From: Symsagittifera roscoffensis
Lineage: Eukaryota > Xenacoelomorpha > Acoela > Convolutidae
Direction of reading: 5' to 3'
NCBI RefSeq assembly: GCF_963678635.1
Contig: NW_026971149.1
Span: 560,001-624,000 of the forward strand
DNA: 64,000 nt
The position numbers and the translations under genes are program-made. Under the pieces are notes generated by a model, which was given only the letters and a program-made list of their open reading frames with translations, was not told the DNA's origin and made no database searches. Positions 48,831-59,941 of this stretch are shown here, piece after piece (within the stretch, counting starts at the first letter, position 1; each line of letters starts with the position of its first letter).

Positions 48831-50287
48831 TCATCGTACAGGATTATCTTCGGAGACCAACGAACCGGCTGCGAAGAACGTCACCTCCGTCTTGCCTTTT
48901 TCAGTGTTGAGGAGCATTTTCTTCTCCTTAACCCACTTCACTATGTTGTCCACCGGCTGCTGCACTATCCCACCCGCCTCTTCCTTGGATCGGTCCGTCG
49001 CCCACACCGACACGTCGTCTTCGAAAAGAGCCGACAAGACTTCTGCTGGGATGACCGAGGTGAGAGGGTCGATATAGAACAGAAAAAGGAGTGGGGCCAG
49101 CCCAGACCCCTGCGGCACTCCTTGTCTGATGGTTCTGTGTCTGCTAAGGGAGTTGGCAAACCGAACTCTGCCTTGTCTGTTTTGGAGGAAACCAGCAATC
49201 CAGCGCAGGAACTTCCGCGGTACGCCCTTCTCTAACATGGCAAGCAACAAGTCCTGCCTTGACACTCTGTCATACGCCGGCGAGAAGTCGACCAGGGCCA
49301 TGACGGTTCTTTCTGGCTTCTTCTTCTGAAAGCCGTCGCTCACGGACTGCGACATCCTGATCACTTGATCTTCACAGCTTCTACCTCTGCGAAACCCAGC
49401 TTGACTGTCGCTAAACCAGTCGTTCGTCTCTGCCAAGTAGCTGATTCTAGCTGCAATCATACCTTCCAGAGTCTTGACGATGCAGAATGTCAGGCTGACT
49501 GGTCTGAAGGAGGCGACTTTGCTACTAGGATTGTCGGCTTTCAATAGGGGGGTAATGACTGCGTTCTGCCACTCCTGAGGACACTTCCCCGTGTTGAAGG
49601 ACATGTTGAACAGAGTCAAGAGCTCTCTCATCGCCTCCTGGCCCAACGCCTTAAGAAAAGTCGGTGGGATGTCGTCCTCCAGACCCGCTGCTCCCTTCGT
49701 CTTCATGTGCTTGATCGCTCTCTTGAGTTCCGCCATGCTGAAGTCGACGGTGCTTTCTTCGTCTACCGTAGGCGCTCGCAGCCATTCTTCAACAGGCGAT
49801 TCTTGTCTCTCTCCTCCCTGCTGAAGCTGAGGCGACTGATACTACTGTAGTGGCTCATAAAGTTGTCCGCTTTCTTCATATTAGAGGTGATGGTTTTCCT
49901 ATTGTGCAGCATCGCCTCATTGGCTGGGGTAGAGTCTGGCCTGCCATTCAGCGGACCTACAACTTTCCAAATCTTGCTGTAGTCATGATCCTGCACCAGC
50001 TTGTCAAAGTACTCGATCCACTTCTCTCCCCTCCTTTCCTTGAACGCCTCTTTAGTCTTTTTGCATGCCTCTAGCCACTCCTCTCTTCTCGTTCTCACGT
50101 TTCTTCTGAGCATATTCCTTTTCTTCACCAGCATCTTGATTCCCGGAGTCATTGGTGTGCTCTTTGTCTTCCGTGGCTTTGTCCTCCCGACAGCGACTCT
50201 TGACACACTTCTAAGGATCTCGTTGAATGTCTTCACTCTCACGCACAGCTTATCCGAGGTCGAAAACTCCTCCGCACGTCGCTCCAC
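48831..50287 (-). pseudogene. Reverse transcriptase domain of LINE copy 3
   Basis: Two frames: 49763-50287 (approach region, REEWLEACKKTKEAFKERRG) and 48831-49736 (RT proper), separated by a one-base shift near 49785. RT blocks in order: KTKGAAGLEDDIPPTFLK, CPQEWQNAVITPLLK, FRPVSLT, SQAGFRRGRSCEDQ, MALVDFSPAYDRVS (motif A Asp), RQGVPQGSGLAPLLFLFY, then FEDDVSVWA at about 49014. The usual F/Y-A-D-D is FEDD here, with Glu for the small Ala, which would probably disable the active site. LINE RT copies the element RNA at the nicked target. Confidence 0.9.
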
Positions 50288-51010
50288 CTCGCGGCTGAAA
50301 ACTGCTCAGTCAACTCCCTTGCTCTTCCACCGTGGACGCACTGCTCTCGGTTTCGTGACGTTGACCTCACACTCCAACTCGATCGTGATCGGCAGGTGGT
50401 CCGATCCCATGTCGTCACCCACGTTCCAGTACATTCTGCAGGCCATCGAGGAAGGCGCCAGAAAAAGGTCCGGGGAGCTCTGTTGGTGCACGTGCTCGTC
50501 CCATCGTTGCTGCAGATGAGATTGTTGTCCGCTATCCACTCTTCAATTCGTTCTCCACGGCTGTCAATCGGCTGTACAGTGTCCCAGAGTGCTGAATGCC
50601 CGTTGAAGTCTCCGGCTAAGAAACAGCTGTTCTCAGTCGGCAGCTGGCTAAGGACCAGAACTTCCACGTCTCCTGTGTCTCTGTTGGGGGACAAAGACGT
50701 TGAAGAAAGTCATCCATTTCCGCTTGCTCACTCTCACGCGGAAGGAACTGGACTCCACATTTCCTCTCTGTTGGTTCCAGTTCTCTCTCGTCTCCTATTG
50801 CAGTCTTGTTTGATGTAAGACAAAAGACGTCCTCCGTTTCTGCCATCTGCTCTATCGTTCCTGATGCATGAGTAGCCCGGAATCCTCGGGGTCTGGTTCT
50901 TCTTGGTCAGCTTGGACTCTTGGACAAGCCCAATATCGATGTCCAGTTCCCGTAACCTGGCTGCAAGCTCCGTCGTCTTCGTGTTCACCCCGTCCGCATT
51001 CCACTGGAAG
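50239..51010 (-). pseudogene. APE-type endonuclease domain of LINE copy 3
   Basis: Motifs in order on the minus strand: WNADGVNTK near 50990, DIDIGLVQESKL near 50920 (catalytic Glu), LAGDFNGHSALWD near 50600 and SDHLPI at 50390-50404 (catalytic His kept). They are spread over three frames by single-base indels, for example at the LSYIKQD stretch near 50810. The enzyme nicks target DNA to start target-primed reverse transcription. Copy 1 has SDQLP and copy 2 SDYLP at the last motif. Confidence 0.88.
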
Positions 51011-51042
51011 ATCCTGATCTTGGGCCGGCTGTGAGCTCCTTT

Positions 51043-51563
51043 CTACTGCGACGACTCAACAGGGGGTTCCACAAAGAAGTCTACTTGGTCTCTGCTGAAC
51101 CCAAGTCTGGCGACGCACCCTTTATGGCAACTGGTATTGCACTCTGAACACGTCACTGGTACTGTGATCGAGGCAATGATCCTCTTGCACTGACTACATG
51201 ACCTCTTCACGCGCGTGCTGTCTGCCTCTCTCTGGGTCAGCATCTCCACCGGTCTGCCCGCCAGCGTCTCGGTGTGATCCGTCTCTCTTGTTGCTTCCTT
51301 CCTGTGCGCGTTGCAGCGCCACTTGTCGCTCGAGTACTTACTGATGCCGCTGCAGGAGGTCTTCTTGTGGCACATACTGGTGCAATACTGGGCTCCTGTC
51401 TTCCCTGCGTCTTTCGGCTCTGGGCGGCTTCTTCTTCTTCGTGGGCAAGACAGCTCCAAGAGTCTGTGCTGCCTCTTCTCAGCCCACTGCAACTGACTTG
51501 TTTGTAGCAGACCGCACTACACCCCTGTACGTGGCATGCAAAGGGGGTGATGCCCGACCTCAA
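51043..51563 (-). pseudogene. PHD-like finger region of LINE copy 3
   Basis: Two overlapping frames. One (51237-51563) starts near HVQGCSAVCYKQVSCSGL; the other (51043-51492) has a KWRCNAHRKE finger end, then CSQCKRIIASITVPVTCSEC and NTSCHKGC of a PHD-like C4HC3 finger. The last WMCSSC part seen in copy 2 is deleted here (FFVE runs directly into PPVESSQ). PHD fingers read histone tails; a role in choosing the insertion site is possible but unproven. Confidence 0.75.
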
Positions 51564-51734
51564 AGTCCGGCGAAAGCAGTCGCAAACCGGGCCTGGGTCT
51601 CCACGACGCCAGCTAAGATAAGCTCACAGGGGTCATAAGCTGGCACCATGCCCCTGATAGACAAAAACACTACTGTTCCACTTTCTTCCGACCTCGACCG
51701 GGCCTTCGAGCTGTGCCGTGGCATTGACCATGGC

Positions 51735-52057
<323 letters not shown>

Positions 52058-52165
52058 GATTAGAGTTTACAGTTTTTGCTGATGGGAATGCTCCCAGTGA
52101 TTTCTCTATAATTTTTTTCTCGAGTTTCTGCAGCCAATGTAATCACATAAAATTGGCCAGCTGCA

Positions 52166-52218
52166 GATGTTAGCTTCTGAATGTTAGCTTCTGATGTTAG
52201 CTTCTGATTTTAGCTTCT
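52166..52218. repeat. 13-bp minisatellite, four copies
   Basis: GATGTTAGCTTCT, GAATGTTAGCTTCT, GATGTTAGCTTCT and GATTTTAGCTTCT follow each other directly. Confidence 0.9.
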
Positions 52219-53374
52219 GATGGACGTAGTGCACATCGTCCTCAAAGTTCAGTTTTTCAAACCCAACAATCTAGTGAAATCCACAAAATCATTCAATTTG
52301 TTTATTTTTCGACAAGCTCCAAACGTGAACTCTCCTCTTACTTTTTCTGTTTTTGTTTTACTCGGTTTAAAAATCTCGAAGTTTCTTCAGAATGCTTCAT
52401 TTTCAGTTGGTAAAATTTGATTGAACTCAGTTACAGCACTCATTTTAGCTAGCAAAAGAATGTCCCATTTTGTTTCTTGTCATGTATGCTTCCTGTGAAT
52501 TGGCTTCATGGCTGCCGGTCGTAATTGAGCTGGTACTGAGGTGCAATCGTCTATCAACTCTATTTGGTTCCTTCAGGTTCCATCTGGTGCCCTGCATCTC
52601 TGCTAGTTATCGTCGTTGATTGTGACGTCTTCCTCCTGTATCTGTTTGTTCCGCTCAAATCCTATTCGTTTTTAAACGCTTTGGTTGCCACGGCCAACGT
52701 GTGATTACATTTTGAGTTTTTTTTATGGTGTAATTACCAGGATTGACCAAAAATTCTTATCATGCAATTTCCATATATGAAAAACTTCTTACCATACAAT
52801 TCCATACGTACGAAAAAAATTGTATGAAATTTCGATGACAAACGTTTTTCCATATATGAAAACTGTTGGATAAGTATTTTTCCATATACCAAAAGGTAGA
52901 TTCTTTAAAATAAATTTAGTTGCTGCAAAATTTTGGGTTGTGTCCCTGACCAAACGCAAGTGAAAACAAATTTGTTTTACTCAGAGCACCAAAGGTTGGA
53001 TCTTTTGGCATTTACAATGCATAGAAAACGACCTGAATTGTCTTTGAGCTGTCTTTTGCAAATCATATAACGAAAGTAACAAACTTTTAAAATTTGGCAA
53101 AATTTTTCAAGGATGATTATTTTTCAACGTTGATTTTTTAGAATATCAGACCTTGATAAAGGCATGCATAAACATGCCTTAAAAAAATAAGAATTTTCTG
53201 CATCTTTGAAAAAAGTTGTTAAGCGAAAAGGAAAAAATCCAAGTGTATCCAAGACTACGTTGTGCACATAAAAAAAATAAATTTTGCATGCAAAATTTTT
53301 TTTCGAAAAGGTTTGTTTGAACACAAAGTTCGATTTGCGGTTGAAAAAAATTTCGCGCCATCAAAAAGATGTTA
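52219..53374. other. Unassigned region with CCATATATG-type motifs
   Basis: No gene recognised. From about 52760 several copies of a loose motif (TTCCATATATGAAAA, ATACAATTCCATACG, TTGTATGAAATTT, TTTTTCCATATA) occur, related to the palindrome at 53375-53408 and to a block in the satellite-2 inserts. The stretch 52500-52660 has a more even composition but no recognisable protein. Confidence 0.4.
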
Positions 53375-53408
53375 ATCATACAATTTGCATATATGGAAAT
53401 TGTATGAT
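53375..53408. repeat. Near-perfect 34-bp palindrome
   Basis: The arms are ATCATACAATTT and AAATTGTATGAT around a centre GCATATATGG; the only non-pairing position in the whole 34 bp is one G-G. It is followed by AAGCATTTTTTT. Related half-copies lie at 53525-53590 and in the satellite-2 inserts. It can form a cruciform or hairpin. Confidence 0.8.
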
Positions 53409-53574
53409 AAGCATTTTTTTATCGCCATTTCTTTTTGATTCTTTTTTATTAGAATCAAACAGCCACAGAAATTAGTTTTATAATTTTTCAACTGTTTTCG
53501 AAACTGTACAAAATGTGTATGACAAGCGTGTCTCCATACACTTGATGTATGGAATTCCTTGATAAGCGTTTTGG

Positions 53575-53850
53575 GTGTATGGAGATTGTTTTTCTAGATT
53601 TGTTTTTGCTCCAGTTGAGCTCGTCCTTTTTATTCAGCCTACTACTCATGCAGTCGAGCACCTCATGAAAACTTTTGATCGTTGGTTTGTACTACCCAAA
53701 AATGACCTTCGCTGTTTCCATGTCCTAGAAGGGATCCACTTCAAGATAGCTCTGCCTTTTGAGATTTTTGATATGACTCAAGCCACTGAGAGCTTATGTC
53801 CGCCGAAAGCGTGTAATTCAGGTTTTGAGTATCCTAAAATCCAAAGTTGA
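53575..53850 (+). CDS. Short open frame of unknown nature
   Basis: 91 codons (FAPVELVLFIQPTTHAVEHL, later KNDLRCFHVLEGIHFKIALP). The composition is protein-like, but there is no recognised family, no splice context that decides it and no homologue in the window. A chance frame is possible. Confidence 0.2.
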   Translation: MYGDCFSRFVFAPVELVLFIQPTTHAVEHLMKTFDRWFVLPKNDLRCFHVLEGIHFKIALPFEIFDMTQATESLCPPKACNSGFEYPKIQS

Positions 53851-54123
53851 AAAGCACTACTACGCTAATTGCTTCTCAGTTATCGTAGAGCAGAGTCTGT
53901 GTTCCTGTCAGGGCCAAAAAATAATGATACGGATTTCATTTAAGTTTTTATCTCGCTCTATTTCTCAACCCCAATAACTTAATTGTAAAATGTTTGTTTA
54001 TATTGTCTTGGAACCTGATCTAAACTACATTTTATGATTGGATAAATTAGATATTTTTTCAATGTAAAGTATTTAATATTAACCAATCATGATCCATCTA
54101 ACTAACAATCCACTTATTTGTAA

Positions 54124-54151
54124 GTGCTGAAATTACTTGTAATTTTAGCAC
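54124..54151 (+). promoter_or_regulatory. LTR hairpin (copy 2)
   Basis: GTGCTGAAATTAC-TT-GTAATTTTAGCAC. The only difference from 15904-15931 is C to T at 54146, which turns one G-C pair into a G-U pair in RNA, so pairing is still possible. Confidence 0.7.
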
Positions 54152-54280
54152 CAGAGAGATTTGAATTTAACTTAGAAATTAGTTGGACTCTCCCGAGAAC
54201 TTCAGCAGCCGCAATAAACCAGTATACCCTAGATCTATTGAGCCTAGCAGAGACTAGTTAAACAACCTGAGACTAGATAG

Positions 54281-54288
54281 TATAAGAG
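54281..54288 (+). promoter_or_regulatory. Candidate TATA box in the LTR (copy 2)
   Basis: TATAAGAG, aligned with 15392 and 16061 in the other LTRs. Confidence 0.5.
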
Positions 54289-54420
54289 TAAGAATAGGAT
54301 CGGTATTAGACTAAGAAGTTGCACGAATCTATCCGGCCGAAAATAAGATAGCGTGACGAGCAGACGGTGTACCCTATCCGAAATTACTCTATGAGTTAAC
54401 CACATCGGTCCTAACTCATC

Positions 54421-54438
54421 TGGTGCGACCATAAGTCT
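54421..54438 (+). other. Candidate primer-binding site, copy 2
   Basis: TGGTGCGACCATAAGTCT, 2 bp after the LTR, as in copy 1. The tRNA is not identified. Confidence 0.6.
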
Positions 54439-55667
54439 CGAACAAGACCTTAGTAGATTAGAATTAACCAATAAAAGATTAGAATTTAGACAAAACATTT
54501 ACAAAATGTTATACGACGATAATTTAATCGAAATGTCTCTACGACTCAATAGATCAGAGCCAATATTCCGAACGATAACAGAACTACCCGGAATTGGAAG
54601 AAAACCTCGAACAAGAGACGACATACGACAAAGTAGAAACTTACCATATAGTTATATGATAGTTCGGCAAAAGCCAACATAAACTTTTGTATTTAGAATT
54701 TTACTAGCAATGAATTTAGATTTTCATTTGCAAACATAAAATCTTGAAGTCAATCTTCATAATCATTTCAGGCGCTAAGCAAAATTATTAATATACAATA
54801 ACGATTGATAAAAAGATCTCAGATCGTTTTCCTAAATTCTGCAGTAATATACAAAACATGTTTGAAAAATATTTATTGAAAAATCAAAATAAAAATTAGT
54901 AGCATGACAATAAACGGTTAGTAATCATAAATCATCCTGTTGTTCCAGCTTCATCACCTAAACATACCAGCATTCATAAGCTCACTAATATCAGAAAAAC
55001 ACTAAATCTTTTCTTTACACAAACTTAAATTATTTTAAACTTAAATTCACTTAATTTTAAAATCAGATCATCAAGGCTTATCCTTGGATCTTAAATCATT
55101 TTCTATTTAATTAAATTTAAAACTTGATCATCAAGGCCTATCCTTGGATCAAAAAGAACAATTTTGTTCTCCTTCACCTACTTAGCTAGTGTCTAACGAC
55201 CTCAAACGTCGATTCACTATCCAACCCTTTCTAAAAACCCAGGACTAATAGAAATTTTTGAACAAAACTTATCATTCAAATTAGGATAAACAGTGAAGAA
55301 CTTCGGTTATTCATCCTTCACATGATCCCCCCTCTTACCAGACCCAGGATAAATTTTAGACTTAGTAAGTTTAAAATAGTATCTAACGAACTACTCGCGT
55401 TCTAATTGTACCTGAACCTTGTGGATCGATTTACTATTCTCCAACCCGTGAACACAATCACTACCCCTAAGTAAGATTAAGTAAGTTAACACCTTAACTT
55501 ATACTAGCCACGAGAAAGTAAAAAATCATTCTTCGGAATCGATATACTTTTCTCCCCAACCCTGAACAAATAGACCCAGGTTAAGCTAACCAAAAAATCG
55601 TAAGAACTAACAGTTTAGGAAAATAGAAATCATTTAACAACCTTTTGCATCCGTCATACTAAACCTT
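54439..55667 (+). other. Leader of gypsy-type copy 2
   Basis: About 1.2 kb without a long frame. TCCTTGGATC repeats at 55081 and 55141 in the context AAGGC-TATCCTTGGATC, conserved with copy 1. The GTGTCTAACGACCTCAAACG block near 55190 is also conserved. Low coding potential, yet two diverged copies remain alignable. Confidence 0.6.
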
Positions 55668-56216
55668 ATGTCATTTAAAAACCTAGGAAATAAACAAACA
55701 ATCGTTTTACACAATTGTGAAATAGATAACAAAAAATACGACCTTGTAATCACACCTCATACACAAACAATTGGATATATTAGAACAAAACGACAAACAC
55801 TAAAAAGAAAAATAATAACCAAACAAAAACAAATAACACGAAAAACCGAAACGCATTCTCAGAATCAGAAACCAGCAGTTTAGACGAACTTTATAAATTA
55901 AAAGAATCTATAGATAAAAATTGCCCAATTCACGATCAATTATATTTTTCCGACTCAGAAACAACTTCAAATTCATCAAAAAGAGGAAAAAGAAGAATAA
56001 AAAAGCAATATAAACACAAACCAGTACACTTATACAATTGGAATCAACCAATTAGACACATCGATAATTACATATTAACAGTCATCAAACGAAAAATTTA
56101 GCTCAACGCACACCCCAGGTGAAGAAAGTCCAGATGATGATGATATCTTCCCCTTCATCGTAGATGCAACCCATGATAGAGGACAGCATATATTTTGCAA
56201 GAATTTACTCTTAAAT
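55668..56216 (+). pseudogene. Start of gag (copy 2), frameshifted
   Basis: A 71-codon frame begins MSFKNLGNKQTIVLHNCEID and is basic at its end (RTKRQTLKRKIITKQKQITR). Coding-like sequence continues in other frames (DELYKLKESIDKNCPIHDQL; SDSETTSNSSKRGKRRIKKQ) up to 56216. Copy 1 aligns from about 17470, though without an intact start. I infer that this is the N-terminus of Gag or a separate small protein; no domain is recognised. Confidence 0.5.
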
Positions 56217-57504
56217 TTGTTTGAACCCGGAATCAGCCCATGTAAAACAGAGTTCCCAGATGTAAAAATCAAAAGACAAATTATTGATCACTATCTGAAA
56301 AATATATGTTACTTAACACAACAATACGGAATCTACTCCATAGAATTCAGCTCACCAATCCAGAATCACAGCAAATATGTAATTCAAACAGACGACCTTG
56401 ATTTAGAATTTTCAAAAGTATTCTCAGAATATATAAAAAGCATACAATATCATAACTCACAAAGAGCAAACTCCATATTCACCAATGGAGTTTTTGCAAT
56501 AATATATAGTTATATCTCGATATTAGAAAACGAAATCCCAATCCCAAATGTCTCACCGACAGAAACATCTAAACATATAAGAGTACGAAATGAAATCACA
56601 CTACTCTCTAGTTTTCTAAATATAATTAAAGAAAATTTCACTAAAGATGAAGTTTCACCACATACAAAACATGACTTACAAAAAATTTTGGCATGGTTTA
56701 TAATAGATTATTTCACACATAATATTGATTTAATTTCACAAGCAAGAAAAAATTTTAGACCTCAAAACTCAAACGATGTTACTGCCATCACAGAACAATC
56801 AGACTATGTTTGGGACCCCGAATGGTCTCATCCCGCATTCATAAACTTCCCACAATCAATCTCAAGCCAAGCAATAAGTACGATATCTTATGTAAGAGAT
56901 TATGTAAGAGTAATACCATTAACCATTGATGCAACACCATTAAACTATAATACATTTTTACCTGATATGCAAAATAATAGTTTAAACTCCACAGTCATAC
57001 ACAATGAAAACCTCAATGGAACTAGGAATCTCACTCAACAAGATATCCAGACACCATCACACTTCATAAATGAAGAAATCGTACACACAACAACTACACA
57101 ATAAAGCATTTCACCGATACGTCCAAATTTAACAACACCAAGAAATACAAACCCTTCACAGACACAGGTAACCTTACAATCAACCGTTAAACCTTCGGTT
57201 GCCCCAAAATATTCACACATGGATTATCAAACATACAGACCCATGACAATACCGTCAAAAACACGCAAAACGTTCACTAGAAACAATTTTGCAGAACATA
57301 ATTTTAATTACACACATCCATCAAAAACAAATTATCCCCCACGAAAAAATATTAATAATCACATAAGATCTCGAAACTGGGATAACCCAATGGCATCAAC
57401 CAATTCAGTAAATTTTCAAACAAATTCACATCCTCCACAGGATCGTAGTGAAAATTATCCATTCTTTCAACAAAATAAAAATAAAAAACAAACATCTTAA
57501 TAAA
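56217..57504 (+). pseudogene. Unrecognised N-terminal Gag region (copy 2)
   Basis: A 295-codon frame ends at TAA 57102-57104; the same frame continues after it to 57500. The protein has amphipathic, helix-like stretches (DHYLKNICYLTQQYGIYSIE; HDLQKILAWFIIDYFTHNID) and then a Thr/Pro/Asn-rich tail. Several stretches are conserved with copy 1 despite heavy decay there. The stop is a CAA codon in copy 1, so it is a recent nonsense change. No known domain is recognised; it is not the capsid-like part, which starts at 57911. Confidence 0.6.
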
Positions 57505-57910
57505 TGGATTACTTATCCTCAGATGATGATTTTTTACAAACAGATATATTTGCACCATATAATCAAGAATATCGTGGACAAGGAGTACAGAAACCACATA
57601 TAAATCATAGAATTTTTTCTCCACAACCGATAGATACATAAAAAAAATCAACAACCAATACAAATGCAAAACCCGTTTAATACACAATCTTTTCAACCAA
57701 TTCAGCAACAAAACCCAATGATCGCACACTCGTATCAACCAACACAAATGCAAAAAGAAATACCACTCCCATATTATCTTCAACAACACGAAATAACAAG
57801 AAATCAACTTTCAAATTTTTCTCAAATGCCAAATGCAGCAGAATCATTACAAATGACAATGAATCCATACCTTATGGGTGGATCATCAATAACATCAAAC
57901 AAACCTTTAA
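57505..57910 (+). pseudogene. Gln/Asn/Pro-rich Gag linker (copy 2)
   Basis: Low-complexity coding sequence (SSDDDFLQTDIFAPYNQEYR; then MQNPFNTQSFQPIQQQNPMI in the next frame, 57664 onward) with two in-frame stops near 57500 and a shift near 57640. It ends KPL before a one- or two-base shift at about 57905; the downstream frame then reads TGTDPEYSVE. Confidence 0.6.
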
Positions 57911-59017
57911 TTGACAGGAACAGACCCTGAATATTCTGTAGAAAATTATTTAAATGCAGTAACAGCAAATTTGATTTTAAATATAGGACCTGAACCAATT
58001 AATACGCCATTACATCAAAACTGGATACATCGACGCACAGCGTTGATACAGACAACCTTAGACGGCGCAGCCCAAAAATGGTTTTCAGTATTGCCTCTAG
58101 AAATAAAATCAAATTGGAAAAGGTTTACACAAGAATTTTCAAAAATGTTTGACTCCGAAAGAAACAAACAACAACAAAGAGTTTCATGTAATGAAATTCG
58201 CAGATTACCAAATGAAACCATCAAGCAATTAGCAGTACGCATCGAAACACTAGTTCGAAAAGCATATTCATTAAATACACACGACTATAAAAACACAAAA
58301 ATAACAGAAATCTTAATGATGACCTTAACACCGCAATTAAGGAAAATAGCAATAAAAAAGAGAGCATCCCATCCTTTCTCAATTCGAGAACCCGATTTAG
58401 ATTTTCGAAAACTAGTAGACAAACTAGAACAAGCGGAAATCACAATGAAACTCGAAGAAACAGAAAATCTGAAATTACAATATGTTAACCGAATTGAAAC
58501 AAATTCCACAAATATCAACAATATACAGGAATCAGATACAGACCTCGTTGAAAAAATCACTGAAATACTCAACATCTATGAAAAACACCCAAACTTTAAA
58601 GGCAAACCATCTTTCAAAAAATGGTGTAATTATTGCCGACGATACGGACATAGTATCTCTGAATGTAGACAAAAACAGCAAGACAATCAAAATAAACCTC
58701 AAAAATATAAGGAACCAAATAAATCATTCTATCAATACATGAAGAAAGATCAAAATCTACCGAACAAAAAAGTATACAGCAACAATAGTTCAGGAAAACC
58801 ACTCCCGAACAATACAAATTATACAAGAACTCAATCACCACATAACTCAAATTATAGAGGAAGATCGCCAGAACGAAGACATACACAAAATCCGTCACAA
58901 AATCACTACAATAGACCACATAGTCGAAATAACTACTCCAGATCTAATTCAAACACAACACAATTTGTTTCTAGATCTAATTCCCAACCAAGAAATAAAT
59001 ACTATCCAAACAATTAA
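57911..59017 (+). CDS. Gag capsid-like domain and CCHC zinc knuckle (copy 2)
   Basis: 368 codons. Residues 1-170 resemble the retrotransposon Gag domain: ENYLNAVTANLIL, then DGAAQKWFSVLP (a tryptophan near AxxWF), FTQEFSKMFDSE, and LPNETIKQLAVRIETLVRKA. A charged coiled region follows, then one CCHC knuckle CNYCRRYGHSISEC at 58624-58665, then a basic Asn/Ser/Arg-rich tail. Capsid-like domains assemble the particle and the knuckle binds element RNA. The TAA at 59015 interrupts the tail, which continues in frame. Confidence 0.88.
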   Translation: MTGTDPEYSVENYLNAVTANLILNIGPEPINTPLHQNWIHRRTALIQTTLDGAAQKWFSVLPLEIKSNWKRFTQEFSKMFDSERNKQQQRVSCNEIRRLPNETIKQLAVRIETLVRKAYSLNTHDYKNTKITEILMMTLTPQLRKIAIKKRASHPFSIREPDLDFRKLVDKLEQAEITMKLEETENLKLQYVNRIETNSTNINNIQESDTDLVEKITEILNIYEKHPNFKGKPSFKKWCNYCRRYGHSISECRQKQQDNQNKPQKYKEPNKSFYQYMKKDQNLPNKKVYSNNSSGKPLPNNTNYTRTQSPHNSNYRGRSPERRHTQNPSQNHYNRPHSRNNYSRSNSNTTQFVSRSNSQPRNKYYPNN

Positions 59018-59680
59018 TCACGAAACTCATCATATAATAGAAATAGAAACTATTCCAATAATCGAAATAGAAGCTATTCAAACAACCAAAATCAGTATTA
59101 TCCAAGCAATCGATCAAGAAATAACTCATATAACAGATCGAACGGTAATTATCAAAATTGATCACGAAATAATTCACAAAATCGACATTCAAGTTATAAT
59201 AATCGTTATAGAAATTATTCCCAATCACCACACCGGAATAATAATCATTATAATAATTCTAATAATCGCCACAGAAGTAGTACCCCTAAACATCAAAGAC
59301 ATATTAATCAAGTACAATCAAATCCAGAAACAACATCAGACCCCCCAGGTATCGATGACACAGTAAATGATACGTTACAACTCAATCAAATAAACTGTGG
59401 ATCATCAGACTCAGAAAGTGATACAGAAAACACTCTATCCATCAATATGATAGCAGTCGAGAATGACTATGAACCTGTTATATATGAACAACCTTTTTCA
59501 TCACACATATATGAAAATCAATCAGAAATCCTTCACAATTATTATATTGAACCCATCCATTCCACACCAACGACGCAAGAAACTAATGGAACTAACACTA
59601 CAAATCAATCCAATGAGAATTACAAAACAAAATGCTTAAATACAAACCACATCTATCAAAATATACAAAAAAAAACAACC
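59018..59680 (+). pseudogene. Asn/Ser/Arg/Tyr-rich Gag tail and acidic linker (copy 2)
   Basis: In frame with the capsid part, repeats of the type SRNNSYNRN-YSNN continue for about 90 codons, broken by a stop near 59158. An acidic segment follows (CGSSDSESDTENTLSINMIA) up to a TAA at 59681. The alternative frame at 58965-59366, rich in Ile, is a shadow of the repeats. A basic repeat tail after the knuckle suggests RNA binding. Confidence 0.65.
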
Positions 59681-59683
59681 TAA

Positions 59684-59941
59684 AAAAAAATTTGGACAAT
59701 ACCATTTCTCTTAGAAAGTCCAAGAAACAAAGAATTTCAACCACCAGATCTTGAAATTGATTTTCTAATTGATTCAGGAGCAGAATCAAATATAATAAAC
59801 ATTCCCACATGGAATGAAATAAAAACCTTACACCCAAAGCTAACACCTCTTGAAACCTCCAGCAAGCTAGCAACAGCACAAGGAATAACATTAATAAACT
59901 ACGGAAAAATCAATTATTTCTTCACCCCACAAGAACAATAG
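59684..59941 (+). pseudogene. Retropepsin-type aspartic protease (copy 2)
   Basis: Starts IWTIPFLLESPRNKEFQPPD and has the active-site motif LIDSGAESNIINIP with Asp at 59771-59773, then TAQGITLINYGKI. It is in phase with capsid and RT. It would cut the Gag-Pol polyprotein. A TAG stops the frame at 59939-59941. A downstream flap or IIG-type motif (HNIIGIPFISKY) is present at 60001-60030, shifted. Confidence 0.85.

Larger units (their letters stand above)
47761..51734 (-). mobile_element. Microsatellite-associated LINE, copy 3 (longest, ~4.0 kb)
   Basis: On the minus strand the order is 5' untranslated region, PHD-like fingers, APE endonuclease, RT, RNase H, C-terminal zinc knuckle, a ~100-bp 3' region and (CAA)n. 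This order (endonuclease, RT, RNase H, CCHC) fits the I/Ingi-type group of non-LTR elements; fingers at the N-terminus are less usual. Several single-base frameshifts split the frames, so it is not active as it stands. Both ends abut (TTG)n in the same orientation. Confidence 0.9.
54009..54418 (+). mobile_element. 5' LTR of gypsy-type copy 2
   Basis: 410 bp, from TGGAACCTG to CTAACTCA. It aligns with 15791-16194 throughout, with small indels. It contains the hairpin at 54124-54151, TATAAGAG at 54281-54288 and the AAATTACTCTATGAG block near its end. The 3' LTR lies beyond the window, so the age of the insertion cannot be read from LTR divergence here. Confidence 0.9.

Noticed and set aside
58965-59366. 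Ile-rich 133-codon frame
   Set aside because: It is an out-of-frame reading of the Asn/Ser/Arg repeats of Gag.
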